Positions 1 to 11,650 of a DNA stretch of 64,000 nucleotides are shown piece by piece. A program made the position numbers and the translations under genes. The stretch is from Agriotes lineatus (Eukaryota; Arthropoda; Insecta; Coleoptera; Elateridae), in the NCBI GenBank assembly GCA_940337035.1, contig CALNHX010001917.1, forward strand, positions 1 to 64,000, given 5' to 3'. How positions within the stretch are numbered: position 1 is the stretch's first letter; each line of letters starts with the position of its first letter. The notes under the pieces were generated by a model, which saw only the letters and a list, made by a program, of their open reading frames with translations, searched no databases and was not told the DNA's origin.

Positions 1-660
1 TTTTAAAAGGATGGTTTGAATATAGCACAAAATTGTGTACTCATCGGGACACCCGGAAAACGCTTGTTTGATGAATGTGTGCAGCATTTAGTAACTACAA
101 GGCCCTTTAAGCCGCTTCTAAATCACGTACATCGTCCAGGGCTAATCGGCGCGTTACATTTTCGAGTCGCCAGCATGTGCAGCCCTCAGCAGAAACTGCG
201 AGTGGCTGACAACTGACTTCTTCCTTGTTAAATTTGCATGGGTTAAAACTCCACAACCCGCTGTCTGTTGAAACGTTGCATATATCGCAGCAGAAATTTG
301 AAATCACAATGCTTTCATTATATACCTACAGAGGCGTCTTGGCGAATATTTGCGTACATAAAATACAATATATTTAAGTTTAACCCATTGGAAAAGACAT
401 AAAAAAAACAAATTAGCTTTGAACTTTGAATATAAAATAAGCATTACCGGTAAAGGATCTAGAGGGCCCGTTATACTGCAATGGTTTTTACCGCCTACAG
501 CAATTCTGATTCCCTAACTAGCATGAAAATGAAAGAATAATTCAAAATGAGCAAGGACTTAATGTTTTATTTATTGCAAGTCAGTATTTTACACTAATAA
601 ATGCACATGATATGATTAGCAGTAACTATAATTTGATTGAGGAAGGTTTAGCATTAGATA
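1..660. other. AT-rich DNA, nothing recognised
   Basis: Short open frames on both strands have no recognisable motif and no supporting splice or start context. I see no repeat, RNA gene or element end in this stretch. Confidence 0.5.
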
Positions 661-663
661 AGG

Positions 664-834
664 CACAATCAAAAGGTTGTTTTCTCTGAATGTCATTTTT
701 TGGCAGTGGTCTATTATGATATGTTTTTCAGACTTTTTCCACTGTTTAGGGTGTAAATCACACAACGTTTCGGGAGTTTTGTTCTACTCCCTAGACAGTG
801 GAAAAAGTCCGAAAAACATATCACAATCAAAAGG
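664..834. repeat. small foldback with flanking direct repeat
   Basis: Arms at 718-745 and 795-822 are inverted copies that differ at one position, around a 49-base centre. The 13-mer CACAATCAAAAGG occurs at 664-676 and again at 822-834, so the hairpin lies between two direct copies. The structure looks like a small foldback element; the direct repeat is too long for a usual target duplication. No coding content. Confidence 0.55.
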
Positions 835-1329
835 GTTACGTTTAACGTTTTATTCATAATTGATGTTCGGAATGGCAAGTGCACCTTAATTTATGTAGCT
901 GGCAGATTTGATTATTTTGGTAACGTCTATATAATAATGTGAATTTAAAATGATACATAGATGGTTTGTGAAATTACAAAAATTATATGAGCGTTAGTAT
1001 TAAAGATTATATCACCAACAAACGGCAAGACAGCTGACGGGTAAAGAAACGGTGCAAAGCAGTGCAAGGAAGCAAAGATTGCAAATAGCAAGATAAGGCT
1101 ACCTATTATAGGACACAGACAATAGTAAACTGCTAATTAGAAACATGTGAAGCAGTGAATTTAAAAACTAATTGTGAAAAAGCAGAGATTTAAAGTTAAA
1201 GTAGGATTTACAATTTCCAAGAAAAAGACAGTTTAGTTCTTAAGTAAAAACATTACTTATATCAAAACTTATTTCAACAGTTGTAAACTTTTGTTGCTAG
1301 GAAACGAGACATTCAATTGTTAATGATAG

Positions 1330-1686
1330 CTAAACAAGCCTGGTAAAATGTGTGCTGAGTGCCAGAGGTGCTCCCAGCTTGATGTAAATTTTCATATTAA
1401 AAAGTTTCTTGTGCGAGCCAAGAAATGGTTTTTCATATTCACCAGTTTGCAGAGCATCTGTGTGTGTAATTTTCGTAGTGGTGACACATCCCAGTGAAAA
1501 GGGACCAGCAGACCAAGAGCATCCGACATCGAGCCCAATTTTCGAATCGTTGAGACATCGACCAGCTAGAATGTTATGTGCAGAAATTTGGAGCAGGAAG
1601 CTGTCAGCAAGTTTGTAATTGCCGTGGCGTCCTTTGATTGCACGAATCCTACCAAGTCGACTTTGCAAGGTAAATTTCACAGGCAA
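1330..1686 (-). CDS. unrecognised 118-codon open frame
   Basis: This is an uninterrupted frame in a region somewhat richer in GC than its surroundings. I recognise no domain. Imperfectly related wording recurs at about 1790-1830, which suggests the DNA is repetitive rather than a host gene. It could be a fragment of a mobile-element protein or a chance frame. The neighbouring stretches 835-1330 and 1690-2590 show no gene; the latter is AT-rich. Confidence 0.2.
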   Translation of the reverse strand: MPVKFTLQSRLGRIRAIKGRHGNYKLADSFLLQISAHNILAGRCLNDSKIGLDVGCSWSAGPFSLGCVTTTKITHTDALQTGEYEKPFLGSHKKLFNMKIYIKLGAPLALSTHFTRLV

Positions 1687-2597
1687 GCCGTTGCATAAGG
1701 CCCACTAGCTTTGGGTTTCATCAAGATTAAACATCGTACGAGATGGTGAACGTGGTTGCAGCTGTATAGATTCATCCAGGGTTTTATAATCGAGGTAGCT
1801 TCCTTTGATTTTGCGAATTGAACCAGAGATTTGGAGAATTGGGGGAAATTAAACAAAAGCAGATTTCGACGTCCCTACGTCACTGAAACAAAACCAGGTT
1901 AGCCGGATATTACGTCATTATTTGCATTGCATTTACCTGAGGCTTTTTTCTCAATTATTGGCGTTTTTTTGGTTCAGTTACGCTATTTTCTCGTACAAGC
2001 CAACCATTTGTGTTTACAGTCATTTTGAAGGTTAAAGCTGTCAGGTACGAATTCGGGTATTTGCCATACATGTTAATAAGCCCTACTCAAAAGTAATTGT
2101 AATACTAGTTGTTGAACCTACCCCTTTGAAAAAGGTAGTTAGCTTTGCCCGTCGAAAATCGAGGAAGAGTTACCTTGTCAGGGTTAACAACTACAACAAA
2201 GTTTCTCAAATAAAGTAACTACAATTACGCCCCATATTTAGTATGCTATGCATTGTAAGTTTTATCTATTAATTAAATTCAAATAATATTATGTAACTGA
2301 ACTTGTATTATTTTTATATTTTCATATCATGAATTTTATTCTTCCATAATTATTACTTTATCATATCACATGTATAAGTATGGATACAGAATCATAACAA
2401 TATTTTAGTATATAATAATTGTGCATTTATGTGTATATGTGTGTCAGTATTATTGAATTTTATTAAAGATTTCTTATCCACACAGTATTTATCATTTTCA
2501 AATACTGTAGATGTTACCATCAAGAACATTGGTAACCCAGCAACATCACTCTTTACATTGATATACGGATTAATATACCTACAGCTAAAATTAACAG

Positions 2598-2845
2598 ATA
2601 TACAGAGTGTTTAAAAATACGTTCGGATATTTTACTCACTTATAGATCTCATCAATACAAAAAAAATGTCTTAATAAACATAGGCCCAGAAACTCTTCGT
2701 TTCCGAGATACAAGGTGATTACGTTTTTTAAATCTTTTTTTTATGTTTTCTAAAAACGCTTTGAGCGATTCTAATGAAATTTTTACAGTTTGTGTATAAC
2801 TTTATGAGGTATCTTTTTGACCTATTAGGTTTTTTATAATAGCAA
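2598..2845. repeat. fragment of dispersed repeat beginning TA-CAGAGTG
   Basis: The stretch starts with a TA followed by CAGAGTGTTT, resembling the CAGGGTG ends of Tc1/mariner-type insect elements. It runs directly into LINE coding sequence. No matching right end is visible, so it is called a fragment only. Confidence 0.3.
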
Positions 2846-2849
2846 AACG

Positions 2850-3749
2850 TAAACTAGAAGTCCCCGAAATAGACCTAGGAAATCTTAATAATCTAGAAGC
2901 GGTAGCAGTTTCAATCAAAACTGAAAATAATTCGAAAATCAGAGTAGCCTGCAGTTATAAACAACCAAACAGAAGAATGGATAAAAATGATCTCTTAGGT
3001 ATTTTCAACGACAACCAGCCGACAATGGCCATTGGAGATTTTAATTGTAAAAACACCTTCTGGGGTTGTAGAGTCAGCAACCCAAATGGTTTACGGTTAA
3101 ACAATTACATTACATCTCATGGGATTCAAATAGCAGCTCCTCACCAATATACATATCATCCATACAGAACAGATCGAAATTCAGATATTCTGGATATAGT
3201 TCTTAAAAATTTTACAAAACCTATTTATCAAAATGTAATAACAGAACTGGATTTTGACCATTTGCCCGTCTTAATGACATTCAATATTATTCCGCAGCAA
3301 GAAGCTCCATTACCAAAACTTATCAATGGTAAAATTGACTGGGATACCTTTCAGAAGTTATTAAATGACAACATTAAATGTCCTAGCAAAATTTTAACAA
3401 CACAGCAAATTGATAAAGAAATAAATAATCTTCTACATACAATAAAAGAATCAATAGCAGCAGCCACGATAAATAGCAGCAAAAGAAGACCAAATCACTA
3501 CATGTATCCACCTCCAGAAATAATGCAGCTAATAAAAGAAAAGCATAAAATTAGACGAATATGGCAAAATACCCACCAACAACAATACAAAATACAATTA
3601 AACCAACTAATCCGCAGAGTAAGAAGTAAACTAGATGAATACAGAATTCAGTCCTACCAAAATTATATCAAAGATCTAGAACCCGGCGACCCCACAATGT
3701 GGAGGGCTACTAAGAGAATTTTGCGGCAGCAGGGGAACAGGGGAACATA
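2850..3749 (+). pseudogene. Jockey-type LINE ORF2, endonuclease and linker part
   Basis: The frame is open from about 2850. It encodes the C-terminal two thirds of an apurinic-type endonuclease: the IGDFNCKNTFWG block, an SDILDIVL block and the DFDHLPVL block match the usual order in Jockey-clade LINEs. A basic linker follows, ending near MWRATKRILRQQ, the conserved pre-RT segment. The 5' part of the element is missing. The frame ends at 3748-3750, and the same protein continues in another frame, so one frameshift lies near 3745. Family assignment rests on domain order and on the absence of RNase H at the far end. It is a dead copy. Confidence 0.8.
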
Positions 3750-4195
3750 ACCATAACGAGCGATGAAGATACATGTAATGAATTTGCGGAACATTTTGAG
3801 ACTGTTTTCTCATCAACACATAAGAATGGAAATGCATTTGATGATGAAGTGAGGCAATATCTACAACAACATGAGCCTAACCTACTTGATGAAATCATAC
3901 CAACATCGCCACGCGAAATTAAGAAACTAGCAATGAACCTTAAGGTGAGAAAGACACCAGGATACGATCTTATCCCAAATATTGTAATTAAAAACCTCTC
4001 AACCAAAGGATATGCTTACTTAGCATCAGTGTTTAATGCCTGTCTGCGAACTGGGTACTTTCCTGCCGCCTGGAAACACGCACAAATATTAGTATTTCAT
4101 AAACCTGGCAAAAATAAGCATGTCCCATCAAGTTATAGACCAATCAGCTTACTCCCATCATTGTCAAAATTGTTGGAAAAAATCATAAATAGGCA
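3750..4195 (+). pseudogene. Jockey-type LINE ORF2, start of reverse transcriptase
   Basis: This continues the LINE after the frameshift. The blocks KTPGYDLIPN, WKHAQILVFHKPGK and SYRPISLLPSLSKLLEK are RT motifs 0 to 2 of non-LTR elements. The protein stops making sense at about 4195, exactly where a terminal inverted repeat begins. It resumes at 7525 with the next expected RT block, so the LINE was split by the element at 4198-7519. Confidence 0.85.
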
Positions 4196-5954
4196 CTGCC
4201 GTTCACGATCTTTTTGGGTCAGGTGGGGCTATAACCATCTAGTAATTTTGTTGGCAGTACCTCTGTGGCAACTAAACTCCCTAATGGAAATTGATACTTT
4301 TTGTGTTAGGTTAGGTTGTTTTCAGTTTCAGGTTATATTTTCTGAATAGGTACATTGTTGCCGGATCTCTGTTTAAATCTTAGAACAGAAAATAGACAGG
4401 AAGCAAAAAATGCAGATGAAAGCTTCTACAGAATGCCATCATTCGGAAGTGATGTAAAGCGGTGGGTCCCATGTTATTACGATGTGTAGCATGTAAAAGA
4501 TCCCTTGCTAGGGTTGGAACTCCTTATAGTCTCGGCAAAATTCTAAGTAGGACTTTGACCATATGACCAAAGCAGTCGGTGTCTAAGGTACCTGGTACTC
4601 TGCATGCTTAGACCTTGTCCATTAACAAGCAAGCAAGCAAGCTCATTTGTAAGAAATCCGTGCGACCGCGATGTGTTTTCAAAATGGCGGATGGTTGTTT
4701 CCTTTTGGCAGTGGCGTATCATATCGAGAGGGTGCATGTGCAGCAAACAATTTCAACAGTTTTATTAAGTGCACTTTACACTATGTGATTTATGACTACA
4801 TGTGAGTTTGTGTGACTTCAGTCGCTGTCTGTAATTTAAATTGCTTCCTCAGATTGTGTGATTACAAATAATGACCCCCTTATACGTTCCCTTCTATGCC
4901 CATGACTATTGTTGTGTACAAGTAAGTATGACAAGTGACATGTTCAGAGAAATTATCTCTCTATTTGAAGTGAAAAGTAATATTAATACTTACTGATGGA
5001 ATGTAATGCCCAAAGTCCTGGTATTTGGGGTCTGAGAACAGCCAAAATTAGTCTCAAACTAACTAAAACCCACAACTGTCAAACCGGTATCACACCTCAT
5101 TAGTCATACATGGGTTTTCAAAATGGCCGTTTCCGTCGCCTAGATGTTACAGCCAAGTTAAAAGAAATGCGCCTTCCTGTCTATTTTCTGTTCTAAGGTT
5201 TAAATGAAGGATAAAAACTTGAAATGATTTGACAATTGACGACAGAAACAAAAATGAGAACTTATGCATAAGAAAAGCATTCAATATTAATGTTTATTGC
5301 AATTTGGATAAGAATTTTGTACATGATATGAATATGCCACTTTATTTTACATGCTTGCTGCATGCTTGCTCGCTTGGTGGTGTGGAAGGATAAGGACATC
5401 ACAACCTGATAATGAAATAAATTTAGTAGAGCAATTGTAATAAAAAAACATTTCGTACTGGCGTAACTGGAAGTTAGGTGTTCTGCATGTAATCAAAACA
5501 AAGGGAAAGTACGTGAAGTTCATGCTTTTTTAATTCCACCTCTTTAGAAATTTTTGAGTAAAAATGTTTGCTTTTTCTTCTATGAACTATGGACTCTGCA
5601 ACAGCTACCCGCTTGGCAGTTTCGTTTAAATTCACTTCATTTATTTTAATTCTGTATGTTTTGCAAACCGCGCAGACATCAACCTGTAGTCTCCAGAAAG
5701 ACAGTTTGAAATTTTCTACAAAAAATTTATAGTAGTATTTTGGAATGCAGAATATCTAGTTTTAAAGAGCTGCTGCATTTTTTCAATATTTAAGTTGTTA
5801 CCCAGGTAATATACTCACGACCAGAATAATGAGTTTTTAAGAGAATGATTCGATATGTTCTCTCATACACAATCGTGCTTCTTTGGGATATGCATTTCCG
5901 CTAACACTTTTTCTAGGAATATCACTCATTTTTAACTCAAGGTAGACACTAATA

Positions 5955-6420
5955 AAATACGCTTGAAGATCCACAACAACTGCTATCAGCAAGAATCACA
6001 GAATATAAACTAAACGCCATAATGACCGACGCACGCAGGGAAAAACGAATTTCTTGCAAAAAGGTCATAAGTCGGCGACTAAAGTCCTTTCTGGGTAAAG
6101 CACATGTAATCGCAGCTGAGAATAATAAAGAAGCAATAGATGACCTTAAAAATGTGTCCACACATCTCGAATATGTAATTGATTCTGCTTCAGTGGCATT
6201 TTTGAGTGGATATGTAGCACGAATAGTTGAAGAAAGAGTTAACTGTAATATATGCTTAGAATCTCGTTTAACCACTTCTTCCTCAAATCCATTGTTAGCT
6301 TTTATACGTTTACAAGATAAGGGAGCGTTGAAATACCCTACTAGAAGATTTACAGCTTATAGCGCCTCGCTGACTCTTAAATCACGTGTTAAACAACAAA
6401 TAAAACACCACACTTACTGA
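5955..6420 (+). pseudogene. P-element-like transposase, C-terminal remnant
   Basis: The frame is open upstream of the methionine at 6022. It contains AFLSGYVARIVEERVNCNIC followed by a LLAFIRLQDKGALKYPTRR block. These match the conserved C-terminal part of P-element and THAP9-type transposases, where a GYV region, a C-x2-C and a KDRGGLxYPS-like block occur in that order. The THAP and catalytic regions were not found in the element. It is a decayed fragment carried by the TIR element around it. The assignment is from motif memory and has not been searched. Confidence 0.6.
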
Positions 6421-6880
6421 ACAATTATATAATAACGGATGAATCAAAACAATATAATAAATTTGGTAACTAATGAAATGCGTAAGTTTAAAATGCGTGT
6501 AAGTCTGTTAACACACAGTCGCTGACTGCCCCAGATTTTAGGGGTGCGGGTTTCTGCGCAGATCCGGCTTAAAATGACCCCCTGCGTTACAAGCTTTAAT
6601 AAATCAGTTAGTTGATCTAATTTTAAATATACTTCAATATTTATCTGGACAATGCAATTCAACTAAAATTATAACTATTCTACTTCTTGAACCATTTGCC
6701 TCATCGAAGTTTTTCATTTGTATGGATCACAAAAAGAAAACTTCTATAATAATCCCTGATAAGTTACTCAGATCAATTCTAGCAAACATAGGAGCTACAC
6801 GGACAGATTCGTTACTACGAATTCTTGGGACTTCAAAACCCCTCAAGAAAAATATTAAAACTGTAAATCTCTGAAATGTA

Positions 6881-7114
6881 CAGTCGTGTGCAAATAAATC
6901 TGGGACAGTGTTTTATTCACATACAGATTCAGTTAAGAATTTGAAGAATATTTCCATGGATTTCCTCTTATCAGAGAGAGTTACGGGTTTCAGTAACTGT
7001 TAAAGTTTAATGTAACTCTTTCTGATAGCAGGAAATCCATGGAGATATTCTTCAATTCTTAACTGAATCTGCATGTGAAAAAAACACTGTCCCAGATTTA
7101 TTTGCACACGACTG
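6881..7114. mobile_element. palindromic Tc1/mariner-type MITE, TA duplication
   Basis: The 234-bp element starts CAGTCGTGTGCAAATAAATC and ends with the complement of the same sequence. TA dinucleotides sit on both sides (6879-6880 and 7115-7116). The arms are about 100 bases each with few mismatches, so nearly the whole element can fold into one long hairpin. It has no coding capacity and is nested inside the P-like TIR element. Confidence 0.85.
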
Positions 7115-7524
7115 TACGTACACGATACTATACCTAGATTATACGATTCATATTATATTAAAGTCCAGACAATAGGTTCTTATTGTACTGATACTGCATG
7201 TTAAAAAATAATTGCTAATAAACGTATTATTCTTAACACCAACTCTAATTTAAATGTCATCGTGGCCAAAACGGCCAAAATTAGCAATTTCTCATAAGTG
7301 GAAACAACAATGAATTTCAAAAAAATGCCATCCCGTATAGTGTGACGTTTGTCACACAATTCAGAATAAAATAATAAATCTGGCAATGCGGTAGCAAGAA
7401 AATGTCGAACAGACACTGACAGAAGAAAAATGGTGCATCTGCTACATCACCGAATCAGTTGGTCCAACATGAAAAGAAAAAATCATAGCCAACCCTGTCC
7501 CAAAAAGGTCGTGAATGGCTTATA

Positions 7525-8638
7525 CTTCAGAACCTCAAACGAAATAACACAATTCCTCCATTTCAATTTGGATTTAGATCACAGCATTCTACCACACATC
7601 AATTACAGCAAATTGTGGAATTCATAGAAAGAGGTTATGAAAACAAATGTTATACCACTGCAGCATTCTTAGATATTTCCCAGGCATTTGACAAGGTCTG
7701 GACGGAAGGTTTACTATTCAAATTGCAACACATAGATATCCCTGATTACCTGATAAGTATTATACGTTCATTTCTCACACAGCGCACCTTTTCCGTAAGA
7801 GTCAACTCCACATTTTCAACAGCCAGATCTATCCATGCGGGTGTGCCACAAGGATCCATACTGGGACCACTATTATTCAACATATATGTTCATGATATTC
7901 CTCAATTAGGCAATACAGCAATTGCTATGTACGCCGATGACACGGCACTACTCACACAGAGCAATGACCTACTAGAAGCCGCAAATGAAACAAAACAGCG
8001 TAAATACAATCTCCAACTGGATGGACAAATGGCATATAACCCTTAACCCATCAAAATGTCAAACTAAAGTATTTAGTCTTGGCCGCCTTGCAGATCCACC
8101 TAATATTGCTATAAACAATAAAGAAATACCATGGAACACACGGGATAGTGCGATTAAATACCTTGGAAATTACCTAGACCGACAATTAACTTGGGGATTT
8201 CATATAAATCGTAAATTAAATGAAAGCTATGCTAGACTTGCTCTGCTATATCCATTAATAAATAGGAAAAGCTCACTGCAAATAGAGTGCACCATGCTCA
8301 TCTATAAAGCTATCATTCGACCAGTGGCAATGTATGCATGCTGCATATGGGGATCAGCTTCATCAACACATCTCAGGAAAATCCAGGTCCTGCAAAATAA
8401 AGTGTTACGAATAGCCACGAACTCACCATGGTATGTAAGAAACCAACAACTACACACCGAATTAAACATTCTAACCATCGAGCAGTTCATCAGGAATACA
8501 GCAAGAACATTTTTCGAAAATATAAACAAATGCGCGGGAGCAACTCATTACAACCTAGGAGCAAAAAATATACATCAGCGCCTAAAACGTAAACTGACCC
8601 ACGATCTTCTTTCAACTGATAGCAGTGACAGTGAGTGA
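7525..8638 (+). pseudogene. Jockey-type LINE ORF2, RT core and C-terminus
   Basis: The continuation reads through the FQFGFRSQHST block, then AAFLDISQAFDKVW (catalytic Asp), GVPQGSILGPLLFNIYV and MYADDTALL (YADD at about 7930-7941). The thumb follows with IKYLGNYLDRQLTW and ends at a stop at 8636-8638. A frameshift lies near 7985-8000, where the reading moves between frames. No RNase H or terminal CCHC is present, which fits Jockey rather than the I or R1 groups. The 3' UTR runs to about 8730 and is A-rich without a long poly(A). Confidence 0.85.
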
Positions 8639-8789
8639 ATAAAACAGTGGTGCAATACAATATTAAAACAATAAAAATAGTGAACGGGTTAGCCATTAAG
8701 GTAATCCCGATATGTCAATAGTGTTAAATGTAAACTAAGCTAACTAAACCATGAATAGCACTAGCTTGCTGAACTGGTTAAATACTAAT

Positions 8790-9010
8790 TTAAAAAAAAA
8801 AAAACAACAAGAAAATTTAAATTTACTTGGAGAGTTTTACGAAAACAGAGTTATTAGTCAAAACATGTCTACAGTGCGGCCTCCGAGGTCTTGTGACTTA
8901 ACTCCCTGCGATTTTCTTCTGTGGCCATATTAAAAAAAATCCATTTTTCAACTTCCACTGGACAATATTCAGCAACTTTAACAAAGAAGTAGTGGAAAAA
9001 ATGAAGAAAT
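8790..9010 (+). pseudogene. mariner-type transposase, C-terminal scrap
   Basis: The frame reads FYENRVISQN and then RPPRSCDLTPCDFLLWPY before a stop at 8931-8933. The PPRSxDLTPxDFFLWG block surrounds the last catalytic Asp of mariner-type DD34D transposases and their insect relatives. The upstream catalytic region is absent. The DNA after it decays without a clean end. The stretch 9010-9415 shows no gene. Confidence 0.55.
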
Positions 9011-9417
9011 CAATAATAATGCCGTAATATTAAGATTTGAGAATAGAACTAGTTAAGGAGTTTACTTCCTTAGGAACATAATCTCTGAAAACTTAACTTA
9101 TACACAAGAAATTAAATCAAGGTTAATAGCATCGAGATGTGCGGGCGCGTTAACTACATAGTATAATGTCATCAAAACAAATCTCGCTAAATGCAGACCT
9201 ACGACTCATAAAGTGTACAAACACAGTGGAAGCAGGTTTCCGCTTACCGGCAATCAACGCAGAGTCGCGCTTATAAGCTTGCAAAATGAATGCATGTTTT
9301 TAAATTGACAAGTACACAGTTAAAGCAGGTCGGGGCCGGTTAACCAGCATTCTCGCTTTTACCGGAATGACAATTTAGTTTATTTCTGCTTTAATACGCG
9401 CCGGTTTAGTAGTTGTA

Positions 9418-9571
9418 CAGTTACGGCCAAAAAACCCAGGGCACTTTTTTTGCTGAATAATGACTTTTGATGACATTTATTAATTAGAATTGTCAGTGTC
9501 AAGCCATTATTTTCGCATTTTGAGAGTTAAATAGGTCGAAAAAAGTGATCTGGGTTTTTTAGCCGCAACTG
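9418..9571. mobile_element. 154-bp Tc1/mariner-type MITE, TA duplication
   Basis: Inverted ends of about 36 bases begin CAGTTRCGGCYAAAAAACCC in both directions. TA lies at 9416-9417 and 9572-9573. The interior has no coding capacity. Size, CAGT start and TA target fit a non-autonomous Tc1/mariner-type element. Confidence 0.8.
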
Positions 9572-9840
9572 TACCATGGATAAGGAGGCGCTTATTTCTG
9601 CGGTTTTTTAAAAACCCCTATTTGGGACAAGAGGGAGAAGTTGCATTGCAACCGGAATGTGATTGATAAAAATTGGAGGGAAATAAGCACTGAAATGAAA
9701 GAAAATGGTAAGTATTTACAGTATTTATTTATAAAACTTGTGGTTGACCAAAGCATAGGTAATTTATTATTAAGGGTTTTAGGTGTACGATAAAGGATTT
9801 TGAGAAAAATACGTTACAAAAATGTCGCGAATATTTTTTT

Positions 9841-10284
9841 CTCCAACCACACGGATAAGAAGCCATATTGTCAAATAATTTTGTATAAAAAGCAAGTCAT
9901 TTCGGGATGCGCACCAATTACCTTGGCAACTGTACACTTTTCGATTCATATTTGCACTAGTACAAAAATGGACGCAAGATAGGGTTTTGCATGTTAAATT
10001 TTAAATAAAAAACAAACGCTTCGTCAATATTCGGCATTCGCCGTCGTTGTTGTTTATTTTCCCCGTATAGTGATTGTTTATTTGAGCCATGACAGTTCTG
10101 CAATATAACCTACAATGTTTTATTCTAAATAATAAGTCATATTACCGAATTTATGAGTAGTTGGAAAAAAAATAGTATGTTTCATTCGCACAAAAAATGC
10201 GTTTTCGGGACGCGTAAGACTCGCCGCGATCTGTCTTACTTGTCCCGAATCATGCATTTTTTGTACTAATGAAACAAATAACTA
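9841..10284 (+). repeat. dispersed repeat A (second copy at 26,029-26,462)
   Basis: The 444-bp stretch starts CTCCAACCACACGG and ends AAATAACTA. It is found again in reverse orientation inside the long-TIR element. The termini are not inverted copies of each other. Both copies sit in T-rich targets with TTT on the right. The last 115 bases or so form a long hairpin of arms ending in GTTTCATT-type sequence. The class is unclear: an odd MITE, SINE or small helitron-like unit are possible. The stretch 9580-9840 shows nothing else. Confidence 0.65.
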
Positions 10285-10307
10285 TTTGCTTCACTTAGAG
10301 GCCTTCC

Positions 10308-11105
10308 CGTCATTTGTCTTTCGGTATTTCCCTGCAATATTCGACAGATACATCGCTAAGATGTCTTTGAAAACCTTCCTTATCAAGGATTGTATTATGT
10401 AAAATGCAAATACATTTAATAATATTGTCTGCTGTCTCAATATTGGTTTCAAAGCATTTTGAAAGTATACGCCATTTTGCCGTAATTATTCCAAATGTAC
10501 ATTCTATGCATTTTCTAGCGCGAGATAAGCGTTTATTAAAACATTCGTGCTCAATACATAGATTTTTTCCACCAAAAGGTTTTAAAAGAAAAGGTAGGAG
10601 TGGATATGCCTCGTCGCTTATTAGTACAAAAGGTGCCTTTATTGTTGTTTGGGGAAAATAAGATGGTTCCGGAATACGTAGTTGATTATTTTTGAATTGA
10701 CGATATAGTTCCGAAGCCTGAAATGTACCGCCGTCGCTCTGCTTACCGTAACCACCAATTTCTACAGCAATAAATTTGTAATTAGCGTCCGCTACGCCCT
10801 GTAAAACTACGGAAAAATATTGCTTGTAGTTTTATAACTATAAAACATCGATCCTGAATTTTTAGGACAAACAATGCGAATATGTTTGCCGTCGATGGCT
10901 CCAATGCAGTGTGGAAAATTCCAAATTCTATTAAATTCTTCTGATATCCTTTGAAAATCTTGTTTCTCCGGAATTGGCATGTGAACAGGTTGTAACACAT
11001 CCCAGATTATAGAAACTGTTTCTTGAACTATTTTTCCTGCAGTGGATGCTCCAATTCTAAATGAAAATGCAAGATGTTTGAATTATGCTCCAGTTGCCAG
11101 ATATC
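10308..11105 (-). pseudogene. PIF/Harbinger transposase, nearly complete but frameshifted
   Basis: Read on the - strand, the protein contains the DDE nuclease blocks of PIF/Harbinger transposases: HCIGAIDGKHIRI with the first Asp, FVLISDEAYPLLPFLL with the second, and RKCIECTFGIITAKWRIL with the Glu. The C-terminal ILHNTILDKEG segment follows. A stop near 11,090 and a one-base deletion in a T-run at about 10,818-10,822 break the frame between the first and second Asp. The N-terminal part above 11,105 was not found. MADF and BESS pieces on the opposite strand next to it form the usual second gene of this superfamily. Confidence 0.8.
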
Positions 11106-11212
11106 TGTAACAAAATTAGGATAAAAATAAAAATATATAGATCTACCACTTTATTACAATAACAGCGACTCGACTTTCGCTACCATACCTTTTATCGGGC
11201 TCAATCTTTTAC

Positions 11213-11464
11213 TTGACTAAACTTATCATCAAAAAACCTGTAACTGCCATAAAGCAAAGTATTGAGTATAGTTGTATTATTATTGTTCTAGAGGTCAAGG
11301 TGAGAAAGCAGTGGAAGTATTTACGTGACCAATTTGCTGTTGAATTGGGGAAATATCCTCCACCAAGATCTGGAGATTCTGCTGAAGATGTGCCTACATC
11401 CAAATGGCCGTATTTTTCACAAATGCTTTTTCTGAAGGACATTGTTAAACCATTGATTAAATAG
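11213..11464 (+). pseudogene. MADF-domain piece of the Harbinger accessory gene
   Basis: The segment VRKQWKYLRDQFAVELGK and the following SKWPYFSQMLFLKDIV match the second half of a MADF (Myb/SANT-like) DNA-binding domain. In PIF/Harbinger elements this protein partners the transposase and binds the element ends. The frame stops at 11,462-11,464. The BESS-containing end of what is probably the same gene lies beyond the P-like gene, at 13,822-14,409. Confidence 0.65.
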
Positions 11465-11650
11465 AGTAGAAGAAGATACGCCGCTTTACGGAGCTGATTG
11501 TGCTGTAGAAATGTAGCGACCTACAGATGGCGCGTGTCTCGCCGTTTCTACCGAAACTTTTTCAGTTTACCGGCAACAGTCGTCGTGTGAACATCTAGCT
11601 TTGGTTGGATCGTGCTCTGTGTTTCAAAGCATTGATTTAATTAATTAGCA

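Larger units (their letters stand above)
4198..7519. mobile_element. 3.3-kb P-like TIR element inserted in a LINE
   Basis: The left end GCCGTTCACGATCTTTTTGG and the right end (complement reads GCCATTCACGACCTTTTTGG) are inverted repeats. The LINE reading continues on either side. Two shorter relatives occur at 29,236-29,764 and 35,471-36,541. Inside lies the C-terminal part of a P-element-like transposase (5955-6420), which identifies the likely autonomous family. I could not find a clean 8-bp target duplication, although P-like elements normally make one. The stretches 4350-5940 and 6420-6880 hold no other gene that I recognise. GCAAG repeats near 4627 and 5350 are shared with the copy at 36 kb. 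Confidence 0.7.

Noticed and set aside
4303..4318. GGTTAGGTTAGG-type stretches (also 29,635 and 36,510) as insect telomere repeat TTAGG
   Set aside because: Only two repeats each, and always at the same place inside the P-like TIR family.
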